DNA from: J084 sp964471405 | Lineage (GTDB): Bacteria > Pseudomonadota > Alphaproteobacteria > Sphingomonadales > Rhodothalassiaceae | Assembly (NCBI GenBank): GCA_964471405.1 | Contig: CAYYGH010000009.1 | Location: 1 to 55,394 of the forward strand | Direction: 5' to 3' | Length of the DNA stretch: 55,394 bases | In this document: piece after piece, positions 7,905 to 16,990 of the stretch | Layout: every line of letters starts with the position of its first letter | Numbering within the stretch: position 1 is the first letter of the stretch | Position numbers and translations under genes: made by a program | The notes under the pieces: model-generated | Seen by the model: the letters and a program-made list of their open reading frames with translations, nothing else | What the model was told of the DNA's origin: nothing | Database searches by the model: none

Positions 7905-8000
7905 CTTGCCGCCTCTCCTCCTGCTTCGGGACAAGGCAGTATAGCGTCTCCGCCCCCCGGCACCGACCAGCGACAACCGGCAGGATCGCTCCGCTCTCCG

Positions 8001-9149
8001 TTACGAAGCATGCCGCGGGATGACCCGCTCGCGTTCGATGCCGACGACGAGAATGAGTCCCAGGGCGATGGCCAGCGTGAACATCGCAGACCCCCCGTAG
8101 GAGAGCAGCGGCAGCGGCACGCCGACCACGGGCAGCAGGCCCGTGACCATCCCGATATTGATGAAGACATAGCTGAACACCGCAAAGCTCAGCCCCGCCG
8201 CGAGCAGCCGCCCGAAATGGTTGCGGCAGGCCAGGCCGACAAGCAGTCCATAGCCGATGAGAATGCCGTATAGGCTGAGCACCATCAGGGCGCCCATGAG
8301 TCCGAATTCCTCGGCAAAGGCGGCCAGGATGAAATCCGTTTTCATTTCGGGCAGAAATTTCAGATGCGACTGGGTCCCCTTCAGCCAGCCCTTGCCCCAC
8401 AGTCCGGCCGAACCCAGAGCAATCTTGGACTGGATGATCTGATAGCCTGCGCCAAGCGGATCGCGTTCGGGATCAAGGAAGGTTTGCACCCGCTCACGCT
8501 GATAGTCATGCAGATTGGCCCAGATGACCGGCAGGGCCCCAAGAAAGCCGACAAGCGCGACGACGAAGACCAGTCGCCTCGCCCCCGCCAGAAAGGTGAC
8601 CGTGCCCCCGATCATCACCAGGATTGCCGCCGTCCCAAGATCGGGCTGGGTTGCCACCAGACCGGCCGGAACAAGAGTAAGCAGCACGGGCGGAACGAGA
8701 GCGATCAAACGCTGCGTCGTCCACAGATGCCGGGCATGAAAGTAGCGGGCAAGCGCCAGCACCAGAGCGACCTTCATCAGCTCGCTCGGCTGAACATGCA
8801 TGATCCCGAGGTCAAGCCAGCGCTGGCCGCCCTTGCCGATGACGCCGACAAACTCCACCGCCAGCAGCAATGCCAGCACCGCCCCATAGACGGGATAGGC
8901 CAGCCGCAACCATTGCCGCAGATCGATCGCGACCACGACCAGCAGCAGCACCGTCGCCATGCCGAAGCGTACGAGATGGCGAAACGCATAGGGCTCCCAG
9001 CTGCCTCCCGAGACCGAGTAGAGCGCCGCCACGCCGATCCCGCCCAGAATCAGCCAGGCAAAGACGGGCAGCCGGGCCAGCCGCAGAAAGCGCTGCCACC
9101 AGGCCAGATGCAGCTCCCGCGGGGCAAAGAGAGAGTGGGTTGCACGCAT
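8001..9149 (-). CDS. rodA: Peptidoglycan glycosyltransferase RodA
   Basis: This is a 382-residue polytopic SEDS-family glycan polymerase of the elongasome. Hydrophobic segments recur along the whole chain, and SEDS landmarks are present: GKGGQRWLDLGIMHVQPSELMK (about 105-127) and the C-terminal GVPLPLLSYGGSAMF. It starts seven bases after the PBP2 gene, its obligate transpeptidase partner, and ends the mreB-mreC-mreD-mrdA-rodA operon. RodA rather than FtsW is indicated by this context. Confidence 0.95.
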   Translation of the reverse strand: MRATHSLFAPRELHLAWWQRFLRLARLPVFAWLILGGIGVAALYSVSGGSWEPYAFRHLVRFGMATVLLLVVVAIDLRQWLRLAYPVYGAVLALLLAVEFVGVIGKGGQRWLDLGIMHVQPSELMKVALVLALARYFHARHLWTTQRLIALVPPVLLTLVPAGLVATQPDLGTAAILVMIGGTVTFLAGARRLVFVVALVGFLGALPVIWANLHDYQRERVQTFLDPERDPLGAGYQIIQSKIALGSAGLWGKGWLKGTQSHLKFLPEMKTDFILAAFAEEFGLMGALMVLSLYGILIGYGLLVGLACRNHFGRLLAAGLSFAVFSYVFINIGMVTGLLPVVGVPLPLLSYGGSAMFTLAIALGLILVVGIERERVIPRHAS

Positions 9150-9156
9150 GGCCTCG

Positions 9157-11064
9157 TCACCCCTTGCGGGCGGCTCTCACGGACCGCCCCTTCCCCGCAC
9201 CGGCCATGGCGGGCTGCCCTGCACGTGTGCGGAGCGGACCGGGCGGGTGCTCCAGGATCCGGCGCATGACATCGCGGGCGATGGGCGCGGCCGCCCGGGC
9301 CCCGCCGCCGCCATGCTCCACCAGAACCGCCAGGGCATATCGCGGCCGCCGGGTCGGTGCATGCGCGATGAACCAGGCATGATGCCGTTCGCGCCAGGGG
9401 CGCTCGTGCTCCGGCGTGGTGCGCTCGCGTTCGGCATCGCTGATCCGGCGCACCTGGGCCGTGCCCGTCTTTCCGGCAAGGCCGCCTAGATGGCGCGGAA
9501 GCTGGGCATGCGGTGCCGTGCCGCCGGGGGCAACCGCCGCGCGCAGCCCTTCGTGAACGAGCATCCAGTGATGGGACGCGATGGGACCAAATGCGGCATC
9601 CGTCTTAAGGGCGCTCTCCTCACGCAGCGGCACCCCGCCCACCGCATGAACGAGCCGGGGTACGAGATCCAGGCGGCGAGCAGCCAGACGGGCAGCCGCA
9701 ACCGCCATCTGAAGGGGATTGGCGAGCAGGGCTCCCTGACCGATTCCGACATTGAGCGTCTCGCCCGCCTGCCAGGGCTGTCCCCGGGCGCCCCGGGCCC
9801 ATGCGGGGTCCGGAACGAGGCCCTTCTTCTGGCCCGGGATCCCGAGCGGATGCAGCCGTCCCAGACCGAAGGCCCGCAGCGCGGCGGCGATCCGCTCGAT
9901 GCCCAGCCGCTGCGCGATCACATAGAAATAGACATCGCAGGACTGGGCGATCGCCCGCACGAGATCAACCGGGCCATGCCCCTCATGCTTCCAGCAGTGC
10001 CAGACATTGTCCCCGAAGGCATACTCCCCGGTGCAGACGATCCTCTCTTCGGGCGACACGACCCCGTGATGGAGAGCGGCCAATGCCAGGATCGGCTTGA
10101 TCGTCGAGCCAGGCGGATACAGGCCGCCGCCGCATTTGTCGATGAGCGGGCGGCGGGGATCCTTCAACAATGCCTGCCAGTTTTCCCGACTGATCCCCCC
10201 TACGAAGAGGTTGGGATCAAATCCGGGGCTCGATGCATAGGCAAGAATGCCGCCATCCATCAGGTCGAGGGCGACGACGGCGGCCGATTCCTCGCCCAGC
10301 CGCCTTGCAACCCAGGCCTGAAGCGCGCGATCGATGGTCAGCTGGACATCGGCCCCGGGCGTGCCGGCCTCGCGTTCGAGTTCGCGCACGAGACGTCCAT
10401 AGGCATCCACCTCGATCTTGAGCACCCCGGCCCGCCCGCGCAGCACCGGCTCGAAACCGCGCTCGATCCCGCGTTTTCCGACACGCATGTCCGGCAGCTG
10501 GAGCAGCGGATCGCCATCAAGTTCCTCCCGGCTCGGGGCACCCACATAGCCGACGACATGCACGCCGGCCGCCTCGATCGGATACTCGCGCGCCAGACCT
10601 GCCGCTGCTTCCACGCCCTTCAATCCGGGCAGGGCGACATTGAGCCGCGCAAACTGCTCCCAGCTGAGATTGCTTTTCACCAGCACACCGCGCTCGCGGG
10701 GATTGCGACGCGCGAGCCGACGGCGCACGGCGACCAGATCCGCCTTATCGAGATCCAGCAGGGCCGCCAGCCGGGCAAGCATCACTTCCACGTCATCGGC
10801 CTCTTCCGGTACCAGCCGCACCCGATAGTCGAGGCGGTTGGCTGCAAGCGGTCGCGCCTCCCGATCGAGGATCAGGCCGCGTGGTGGCGCAAGCGGCCGT
10901 AAGGCGATCCGATTCTGGTCGGAGCGCAGGCGATAGCGTTCGCCTTCGATAATGGCGAGCTGACCAAGGCGGCCGGCAAGCAGCAGGCCAAGGGCCGTTT
11001 CCGCTGCCCCCACAAGCAGGGCGCGGCGCGAAAACAGCTGAAAACGGGCAAGCTCGCCTTTCAC
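9157..11064 (-). CDS. mrdA: Penicillin-binding protein 2 (elongation transpeptidase)
   Basis: This is a 635-residue class B PBP. It has a single N-terminal membrane anchor (about 14-36), a dimerisation/pedestal region, and a transpeptidase domain with nucleophile S320 in S-T-I-K, S375-C-D as the S-x-N-type motif and K532-T-G-T. SCD and the Y-P-P-G-S-T-I-K context are typical of PBP2. The enzyme cross-links peptidoglycan side chains during lateral growth, working with RodA and MreC. It lies between mreD (36-base gap) and rodA (7-base gap), so the elongasome genes form one transcription unit. Confidence 0.95.
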   Translation of the reverse strand: MKGELARFQLFSRRALLVGAAETALGLLLAGRLGQLAIIEGERYRLRSDQNRIALRPLAPPRGLILDREARPLAANRLDYRVRLVPEEADDVEVMLARLAALLDLDKADLVAVRRRLARRNPRERGVLVKSNLSWEQFARLNVALPGLKGVEAAAGLAREYPIEAAGVHVVGYVGAPSREELDGDPLLQLPDMRVGKRGIERGFEPVLRGRAGVLKIEVDAYGRLVRELEREAGTPGADVQLTIDRALQAWVARRLGEESAAVVALDLMDGGILAYASSPGFDPNLFVGGISRENWQALLKDPRRPLIDKCGGGLYPPGSTIKPILALAALHHGVVSPEERIVCTGEYAFGDNVWHCWKHEGHGPVDLVRAIAQSCDVYFYVIAQRLGIERIAAALRAFGLGRLHPLGIPGQKKGLVPDPAWARGARGQPWQAGETLNVGIGQGALLANPLQMAVAAARLAARRLDLVPRLVHAVGGVPLREESALKTDAAFGPIASHHWMLVHEGLRAAVAPGGTAPHAQLPRHLGGLAGKTGTAQVRRISDAERERTTPEHERPWRERHHAWFIAHAPTRRPRYALAVLVEHGGGGARAAAPIARDVMRRILEHPPGPLRTRAGQPAMAGAGKGRSVRAARKG

Positions 11065-11100
11065 TGACTTCTTCCGTTTCGATTCATCCAGGTCACGACC

Positions 11101-11664
11101 TCAGGTGGCCACAAGACGGCTCCGTCGCAGCAGCGGCACGAGCAGGATCCAGGCCAGCACCGTCATCCCCGCCTGCAGCAGGAAGGGCCGCACCGGCAGG
11201 GCTGTCGCAAACCCCAGCGACCCGAACACCCAGGTTATCATGGCATAGGCGAAGCTGGTGCTGAAAAAGAAGACCGTCAGTGCTCCCATGCCCGTCTGCC
11301 GGAACTGGGAGCGCCCATCCCGCAGGATCGTCTGGACGAACAGCAGCGCCAGCACATTCACGCCGAAGGGCGCACCGATGACAAGATCAAGCAGAAAGCC
11401 GCAGGCGCCGGCAACCCAGGCAGAAAGCGGCGTCCGAGCGGAAAGGGACAGAGCGAACACCGCCACCAGCGCCAGATTGGGTGCCGGGATCCGGTCGCCA
11501 AGAAGCAGCGTCAAGGCGCTGGCCACCACCACCGCCGTCACCAGAATGATCCCCTGCCAGAGCGGGGGCGGCAGCCGGCGCAGCCACAGCCTCATGCGCA
11601 GCTGCCATCTGGGCCAAATGGTCCGTCGGCGGCGGTTCGTATCGCGGGCGACCAGGCGCATCAC
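11101..11664 (-). CDS. mreD: Rod shape-determining protein MreD
   Basis: This is a 187-residue integral membrane protein with a basic cytoplasmic N-terminus (RDTNRRRRTIWPRW) followed by about five hydrophobic helices. MreD proteins are poorly conserved; identification rests on size, topology, fragments such as LVIGAPFGVNVLALLFVQ, and its place between mreC and mrdA. Its start overlaps the mreC stop by four bases (11661-11664), so translation is coupled. It forms the membrane MreCD complex of the elongasome. Confidence 0.9.
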   Translation of the reverse strand: MMRLVARDTNRRRRTIWPRWQLRMRLWLRRLPPPLWQGIILVTAVVVASALTLLLGDRIPAPNLALVAVFALSLSARTPLSAWVAGACGFLLDLVIGAPFGVNVLALLFVQTILRDGRSQFRQTGMGALTVFFFSTSFAYAMITWVFGSLGFATALPVRPFLLQAGMTVLAWILLVPLLRRSRLVAT

Positions 11665-12587
11665 GAATCCGTCTCCGGCCGGGCGCGCGCGCCCTGATCG
11701 CCCCCCTCCTGCCCCTGCCCGTCCAGCAGGGCACGGTGAACCGCCGCCAGAACGGCCACATGATCAAGACGCGCGAAGGACACGGCCGGCTCAATGAGCA
11801 GCTCTCCTTCAGCCGTCCGGACCACGCGGCCGACCGGCAGGTCGGGCGGGAAGATGCCATCGGCGCCCGAGGTCGTCACCATTTCTCCCGGTTCCGGTGC
11901 GGCTCCCGCCGGCAGGAACAGGAGCGTCAGCCGGGGCCCGTTGCGGCCGGCCGCAATCGCCTGCAGGCCGCTGGGTCCGATCCGCACGGGCACTCTGCTG
12001 TTGAGATCGGTGATCAGCAGGACGCGGCTGGCGCGCTCGCCCGCCTCCAGGATCCGGCCGACCAGGCCCGCATCCGCCACCACCGCATCTCCCACCTGGA
12101 CACCATCCCGCCGGCCGACGGTGATCAGCGCGCTTTCCTGAAAGGCGCCGCCATCGAAAGCGACCAGCCGGCCGCTGGCCACCAGCCGGTGCGGTGCATC
12201 GCGATACCCCAGAAGACCGGAGAGGGTCCGTGTGCGCGCAGCCAGACGCTCGGCTTGCGCCAACTGCTGCTCCAGCCTGCGCAGCCGGGCCTTCAAGCGG
12301 GCATTTTCGGCATGAAGGGCAAAGAGATCCCGGATCCAGTCATAGCCCGCCCGGCCCCAGCGCAGGGGGGCTTCGACCACGGCGATCGCCGGCGTGACAA
12401 GGTCAAGAGCCCTTTCGCGAATCGCCCGGCTTGCCGGATTGTCGAAGCGGCCCAGCAGAAACAGGGCCAGAGCCAGGAGCACGCCACCCACCACCAGCCG
12501 CCGCATCCTGCGGCTGCCGGTGCGCTCAAAGATCCATGCTTTCAATCGCCCGGCCAATCCGGTTTCACGCCTCCCCGGTTTGTGCAC
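11661..12587 (-). CDS. mreC: Rod shape-determining protein MreC
   Basis: This 308-residue protein has a membrane anchor at about 28-46 and then a coiled coil rich in Leu/Arg/Ala (ENARLKARLRRLEQQLAQAERLAARTR read in heptads, about 95-120). A beta-barrel domain pair follows with the family motifs VGDAVV-DAGLVGRI and the LITDLNSRVPVRI block. It is the periplasmic scaffold that activates PBP2/RodA. The C-terminal tail beyond about 285 is Gly/Gln-rich and probably disordered. It starts 34 bases after mreB. Confidence 0.94.
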   Translation of the reverse strand: MHKPGRRETGLAGRLKAWIFERTGSRRMRRLVVGGVLLALALFLLGRFDNPASRAIRERALDLVTPAIAVVEAPLRWGRAGYDWIRDLFALHAENARLKARLRRLEQQLAQAERLAARTRTLSGLLGYRDAPHRLVASGRLVAFDGGAFQESALITVGRRDGVQVGDAVVADAGLVGRILEAGERASRVLLITDLNSRVPVRIGPSGLQAIAAGRNGPRLTLLFLPAGAAPEPGEMVTTSGADGIFPPDLPVGRVVRTAEGELLIEPAVSFARLDHVAVLAAVHRALLDGQGQEGGDQGARARPETDS

Positions 12588-12621
12588 GGCGCCCGGCCGG
12601 CACCGTCATGGTGAACCGGCC

Positions 12622-13656
12622 TCAATCTTCCATCAGTAGGACGGGACGGAGATTTTCATCTTCCATCGCACGGCCGGTGCCCAGCGCCACACAGGTGAGC
12701 GGCTCCTCCGCCACCGAGACCGGCAGGCCGGTCGCCTCCCGCAGCATCTGGTCCAGATTGGCGAGCAGCGCGCCGCCACCGGTCAGCACGATGCCCTGAT
12801 CGACGATATCGGCCGCCAGCTCGGGCGCCGTGTGTTCCAGCGCGACCTTGACCCCCTCGATGATCGCGCTCACCGGCTCGGCCAGCGCTTCCGCCACCTG
12901 CCGCTGATTGATGGTGATCTCCTTCGGCACGCCGTTCATGAGATCCCGGCCCTTGATCTCCATGGTCAGCCCTTCGCCATCCTCAGGCGTCATGGCGGTG
13001 CCGATCTGCTTCTTGATCCGTTCGGCCGTGCTTTCCCCGATCAGCAGATTCTGCGTGCGCCGGATATAGGCGATGATCGCCTCGTCCATCTTGTCGCCGC
13101 CCACGCGCACGGAATTCGCGAACACGATCCCGGACAGCGAGAGCACGGCCACCTCGGTGGTCCCGCCACCGATATCGACCACCATGGAGCCTTGCGGATC
13201 GGTAACCGGCAGGCCCGCACCGATGGCAGCCGCCATCGGCTCCTCGATCAGGGCCACGCGGGAGGCCCCGGCCTCCTCGGCCGCCTCGCGGATCGCGCGG
13301 CGTTCGACCGCGGTCGAGCCCGACGGCACGCAGATCACTACCTCAGGAGAGGCAAAGGAACGATTGTGCACCTTTCTGATGAAGTAGCGAATCATGTGCT
13401 GGGCAACTTCGAAGTCCGCGATCACCCCGTCGCGCAACGGCCGGATCGCCTCGATATTGCCGGGCGTGCGCCCCAGCATCATTTTCGCCTCGTTGCCGAC
13501 GGCCAGGATCTGGCGGCGTCCGGCCACCGTCTTCATGGCCACCACGGATGGCTCGTTGAGCACGATCCCGCGGCCCTTCACATAGACGAGCGTGTTGGCC
13601 GTGCCGAGATCGATTGCCATGTCGGAAGAAAACCAGCCCAGGATCCGAGAAAACAT
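12622..13656 (-). CDS. mreB: Rod shape-determining actin homologue MreB
   Basis: This is 344 residues of actin-like ATPase. The start MFSRILGWFSSDMAIDLGTANTLVYV is typical of the family, with the amphipathic N-terminal membrane-binding helix; an ATG three codons upstream (13665) is also possible. Phosphate-binding and connecting motifs are DLGTANT (about 14-20), DIGGGTTE and TGGGALL. MreB filaments orient the wall-elongation machinery and imply a rod- or curved-rod-shaped cell. It heads the mreBCD-mrdA-rodA operon. Confidence 0.96.
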   Translation of the reverse strand: MFSRILGWFSSDMAIDLGTANTLVYVKGRGIVLNEPSVVAMKTVAGRRQILAVGNEAKMMLGRTPGNIEAIRPLRDGVIADFEVAQHMIRYFIRKVHNRSFASPEVVICVPSGSTAVERRAIREAAEEAGASRVALIEEPMAAAIGAGLPVTDPQGSMVVDIGGGTTEVAVLSLSGIVFANSVRVGGDKMDEAIIAYIRRTQNLLIGESTAERIKKQIGTAMTPEDGEGLTMEIKGRDLMNGVPKEITINQRQVAEALAEPVSAIIEGVKVALEHTAPELAADIVDQGIVLTGGGALLANLDQMLREATGLPVSVAEEPLTCVALGTGRAMEDENLRPVLLMED

Positions 13657-13908
13657 GTCCGTCATCGCCTCGCTGAACCCATCAAGCCCGTCTCCGCCTG
13701 CTGCGACGACCGCCCGGCCCCGATAGCGGGTATCTGCCGGCCATGTCGGTCTGCCGCGTATCCTGCGTGGAAACCGGCTCTTGCTGTTTTTGCTTTGAGC
13801 ATGAATGCGCCGTGCCTGGCAAGAGGATCGACCGCGCGATCCCATCCCAGACGGCCGCGAGATGATGTGGGATCCCCGCCCCCAGCCTACAAGATGCGCA
13901 GGCGATAC

Positions 13909-14895
13909 TCACGCCTTGCCGCCGGCAAGCGCGCGGACCGTCCGCCCGGCCTCCTCAAGCGCGGGGTCCGCCAGCTTCGCGCGCAGGCGCTTGAGCTCCG
14001 GGCTGCCGGCACGGGCGTCAGCCACCAGCCGCCGGGCGAAGCGTCCGGAGCGGATGTCATCCAGAATCGCGCGCATCTCGGCACGGGTTCCGTCCGTCAC
14101 CAGGCGTCCGCCCGCCAGTGCGCCCCCGTATTCGGCGGTCGTGGAGATCCGTTCGCGCATGTAGGCAAAGCCGCCTTCGGCGATCAGATCAACGATGAGC
14201 TTCGCCTCCTGCACACATTCGAAATAGGCAAGCTCGGGCGGATAGCCGGCCTCCACCAGGGTCTGAAAGCCGGCCATGAGCAGCGCCGGAATGCCACCGC
14301 ACAGCACCGCCTGCTCCCCGAAGAGATCGGTTTCGCACTCGTCCGCGAAAGTCGTCTCGATGATGCCGGCCCGGCCGCATCCCAAAGCCAGGGCATAGGC
14401 AAGCGCAATCGCGTGTCCCCTGCCGCTTGCATCCTGATGCACGGCCAGCAGGCAGGCGAGCCCTCTGCCCGCTTCATATTCCGCGCGCAGCCAGCGGCCG
14501 GCGCCCTTCGGACCGATGAGGAAGACGTCAAGATCGGCCCGCGGCACGATCAGACCGAAATGGACGGCCAGTCCATGCGCAAATCCGAGAGCGCCCCCTT
14601 TGCGCAGATGCGGGGCCACATCGGCCTCATAAACGGCGGGGATGTGTTCATCCGGCAGGGTCATCATCACGACATCGGCAGCAGCTGCCGCCTCGGCATA
14701 GGACAGCACGGGAAAGCCCGCCTCGGCAGCCGCCCTGGCCGACGGCCCACCCGGGCGCGCACCAACCAGCACCTCCACGCCCGAGTCCCGCAGATTGAGG
14801 GCATGGGCATGGCCCTGGTTGCCATATCCCAGAATCGCCACCCGCCGGCTGCGGATTGCCTCGATATCGCCGTCACCGTCGCGATAGATCTTCAT
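13909..14895 (-). CDS. ilvC: Ketol-acid reductoisomerase
   Basis: This 328-residue class I KARI converts acetolactate or acetohydroxybutyrate to the dihydroxy-acid of branched-chain amino acid synthesis, using NADPH and Mg2+. It has GYGNQGHAHALNLRDSG (23-39) for the nucleotide, metal ligands D190, E194, E226 and E230 (ETDLFGEQ and FECVQE), and S251 in ISTTAEYG. The start at 14895 follows AAGGGA and lies within the end of miaA (23-base overlap); an upstream in-frame ATG would add 39 residues antisense-like in composition. The substrate loop GLAVHFGLIVP and several N-domain positions are more divergent than usual. ilvB and ilvN/H, often located between miaA and ilvC in this class, are absent here. 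Confidence 0.9.
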   Translation of the reverse strand: MKIYRDGDGDIEAIRSRRVAILGYGNQGHAHALNLRDSGVEVLVGARPGGPSARAAAEAGFPVLSYAEAAAAADVVMMTLPDEHIPAVYEADVAPHLRKGGALGFAHGLAVHFGLIVPRADLDVFLIGPKGAGRWLRAEYEAGRGLACLLAVHQDASGRGHAIALAYALALGCGRAGIIETTFADECETDLFGEQAVLCGGIPALLMAGFQTLVEAGYPPELAYFECVQEAKLIVDLIAEGGFAYMRERISTTAEYGGALAGGRLVTDGTRAEMRAILDDIRSGRFARRLVADARAGSPELKRLRAKLADPALEEAGRTVRALAGGKA

Positions 14896-15919
14896 CGCCC
14901 GTCCCTTCGCCCGTCCGACCTGCAAGCCAGCGCGCAACTGCCGCGCCCGCCTCGCCGAGCATCCGCTCCAGATGCCCAGCCAAGGCTTCCGTCTCGTCAT
15001 GTTGCAGCGCAACAGGCACCCGCGTCCAGCCCCGGAACTGATGGCGGGCCCAGGTCAGCTGGCGCTTGGCGTAGCGGCGGCTGTCCCGCTGGGCGATGGC
15101 AACCGCTGCCGCCCTGTCCAGCTCTCCTGCCAGATGCTGCAGGAGGGGGCGCACGCCCACCGCCTTCATCACCGGCAGGTCGGGATCAAGATCGGCGGCG
15201 GCGAGGGCCCTCACCTCTTCCAGGGCCCCGGCCGCCATCATCGCGACAAACCGCTCGTCGATGCGGCGATAGAGAGTCGTGCGCTCCGGCCAGAGAACGA
15301 AGCCGGCGACCCGGCCGGCCGCGGCCGCGCCCTTGAGCGGAGCGGTCTTCCCGGCTTCGCTCTGCCAGGCGCTCAGCGGTCGTCCTGTCGCCCGGAAGAC
15401 GGCAAGGCCCCGCAGGATGCGCTGCCGGTCCCGCGGCGCGATACGGGCGGCGAGGACCGGATCGACGGCGGCCAGTTCGCCGTGAAGCTTTTCTGCTCCC
15501 TCCTCCTCCAGCCGGCGGGCAAGAGCGGCCAGCAGGTCCGGCCCGACAGGAGGCGTGGGCGCAAGGCCGGTGAGCGCCGTGCGCAGATAAAGTCCCGTGC
15601 CGCCAACGAGAATCGGAATCTGCCGCCGCTGCCATCCTTCCTCCAGGACCGGCTGAAGCGCCCGCTGCCACCAGCCGGCCGAGGCCCGTTCCTGCCAGGC
15701 CAGCACCTCGTAGAGCCGGTGCGGTGCCATCGCCCGCAGAGCAGGCTCCGGCTGGGCGGTAAGAACGGGCAGCCCCCGGTAGAGCTGGAGGGCATCGGCA
15801 TTGACGACGACACCATCGAGCCGTCGGGCGAGAGCGGCCGCCAGGGCGCTTTTGCCGCTGGCCGTCGGGCCGAAGATGAGAACGGCCCGAATGTCGTCTC
15901 TTGCGATATGCGGGGCCAC
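14873..15919 (-). CDS. miaA: tRNA dimethylallyltransferase
   Basis: This 348-residue enzyme transfers a dimethylallyl group to N6 of A37 in tRNAs reading UNN codons. It shows the P-loop GPTASGKS, the family's DALQLYRGLPVLTAQP segment, LVGGTGLYLRTALTG, and the C-terminal tRNA-binding R-R-Y-A-K-R-Q-L-T-W motif. The GTG at 15919 is preferred because GGGAG lies upstream at proper distance and the protein then begins eight codons before the first beta strand. It is divergent from serB across 73 bases, a common alphaproteobacterial pairing. Its 3' end overlaps ilvC. Confidence 0.93.
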   Translation of the reverse strand: MAPHIARDDIRAVLIFGPTASGKSALAAALARRLDGVVVNADALQLYRGLPVLTAQPEPALRAMAPHRLYEVLAWQERASAGWWQRALQPVLEEGWQRRQIPILVGGTGLYLRTALTGLAPTPPVGPDLLAALARRLEEEGAEKLHGELAAVDPVLAARIAPRDRQRILRGLAVFRATGRPLSAWQSEAGKTAPLKGAAAAGRVAGFVLWPERTTLYRRIDERFVAMMAAGALEEVRALAAADLDPDLPVMKAVGVRPLLQHLAGELDRAAAVAIAQRDSRRYAKRQLTWARHQFRGWTRVPVALQHDETEALAGHLERMLGEAGAAVARWLAGRTGEGTGDEDLSRR

Positions 15920-15992
15920 GCTGCTAACTCCCGCCGGGACCGGGCGGCATGACACCCGGCCCATCAACCACCCGACCCGCGAGGACTCTGCC

Positions 15993-16919
15993 GTGATTGC
16001 GAATCCCGACCGGTTAGTGGCCCGTGTGACCCTCGTGGTCAAGCCGGGCGAGGAAGAGCAGCTTGCCGTCGCCTGCGCCCGGCTTGCCGAACAGGCGGCC
16101 GGCCTGACGGAGGATGAGCCGTTGGAAAGGCGGCATCTTCTGCCGCATGCGGTCGAGATGCTGCTGCCTTCTTCCTCCCTGGCGGCGGCCCGCCGGACGG
16201 TGCAGGCCGCGCTGGCGGATCTGGCCGTCGATTACGCCGTCCGCCCGGCAGCACAGGAAGCATGCCGCCTGCTGATTTCGGACATGGATTCGACCCTGAT
16301 CGCGGCCGAATGCATCGACGAGCTGGCGGCTCTTGCCGGAGCGGGCGAGAAGGTGCGGGCCGTCACCGAACGGGCGATGCGCGGTGAGCTCGATTTCGCG
16401 GGTGCCCTGCGTGCGCGTGTGGCACTGCTGGCCGGGCTGCCGGAAGCCGCCCTGCTCGATGTTGCCCGCAGCCATGCGCCTTTGCGTCCTGGAGCCCGCA
16501 CCCTGTTTGCAACTCTGAAGGCCGAAGGGGTGTTCACCGTCATCGTCTCGGGCGGGTTTGTGCCGATCGTGCGCCATGTGGCCTCATTGCTGGAGGCGGA
16601 TGCATGGCATGCCAACGAGTTGGAGATCCGGGACGGCCGCCTGACCGGACGGGTGCCGGGCGAGATCGTCGATGCCGCAGCCAAGGCCAGATTTCTCCGC
16701 GAGCATGGCTCCCGACTGGGGGTGAAACCCGCATCCTGGACCGCACTGGGCGATGGCGCAAACGACCTTGCCATGCTGCAGGCGGCCGGGCTGGCGATCG
16801 GCGTCCACCCCAAGCCCGTGGTCGCGCAAGAGGCCCATGGCCTGGTCCGCCATACGGATCTGACCAGCGTGCTGCTCTATCTTGGAATCACGCCCGAGCG
16901 CTGGGTGCCCTGCGAATAG
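15993..16919 (+). CDS. serB: Phosphoserine phosphatase SerB
   Basis: This 308-residue HAD phosphatase catalyses the last step of serine synthesis. The catalytic motif DMDSTLIAAECIDELA contains the nucleophile and acid/base Asp, followed by the Ser of IVSGGF (motif II), a Lys near AKARFL and GDGANDLAML (motif IV). An N-terminal ACT-like regulatory region (about 1-85) is present. The GTG at 15993 follows GAGGA at good spacing; the upstream frame overlaps miaA antisense and lacks family similarity. Confidence 0.94.
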   Translation: MIANPDRLVARVTLVVKPGEEEQLAVACARLAEQAAGLTEDEPLERRHLLPHAVEMLLPSSSLAAARRTVQAALADLAVDYAVRPAAQEACRLLISDMDSTLIAAECIDELAALAGAGEKVRAVTERAMRGELDFAGALRARVALLAGLPEAALLDVARSHAPLRPGARTLFATLKAEGVFTVIVSGGFVPIVRHVASLLEADAWHANELEIRDGRLTGRVPGEIVDAAAKARFLREHGSRLGVKPASWTALGDGANDLAMLQAAGLAIGVHPKPVVAQEAHGLVRHTDLTSVLLYLGITPERWVPCE

Positions 16920-16990
16920 GCGCCGGCATCTCCTCCCGCAAAGGACCTGCCGGGCCACCCGCCGTCTCGCCCCGAAGAAGGACCGGAGCG

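Noticed and set aside
6498..8273. Long plus-strand open frame (591 codons) over the monooxygenase gene
   Set aside because: Antisense shadow: no ribosome site, no family similarity, His/Gln/Arg-rich composition typical of high-GC opposite frames.
12832..15336. Plus-strand open frame of 834 codons opposite mreB, ilvC and miaA
   Set aside because: It spans three well-identified minus-strand genes and has no recognisable domain.
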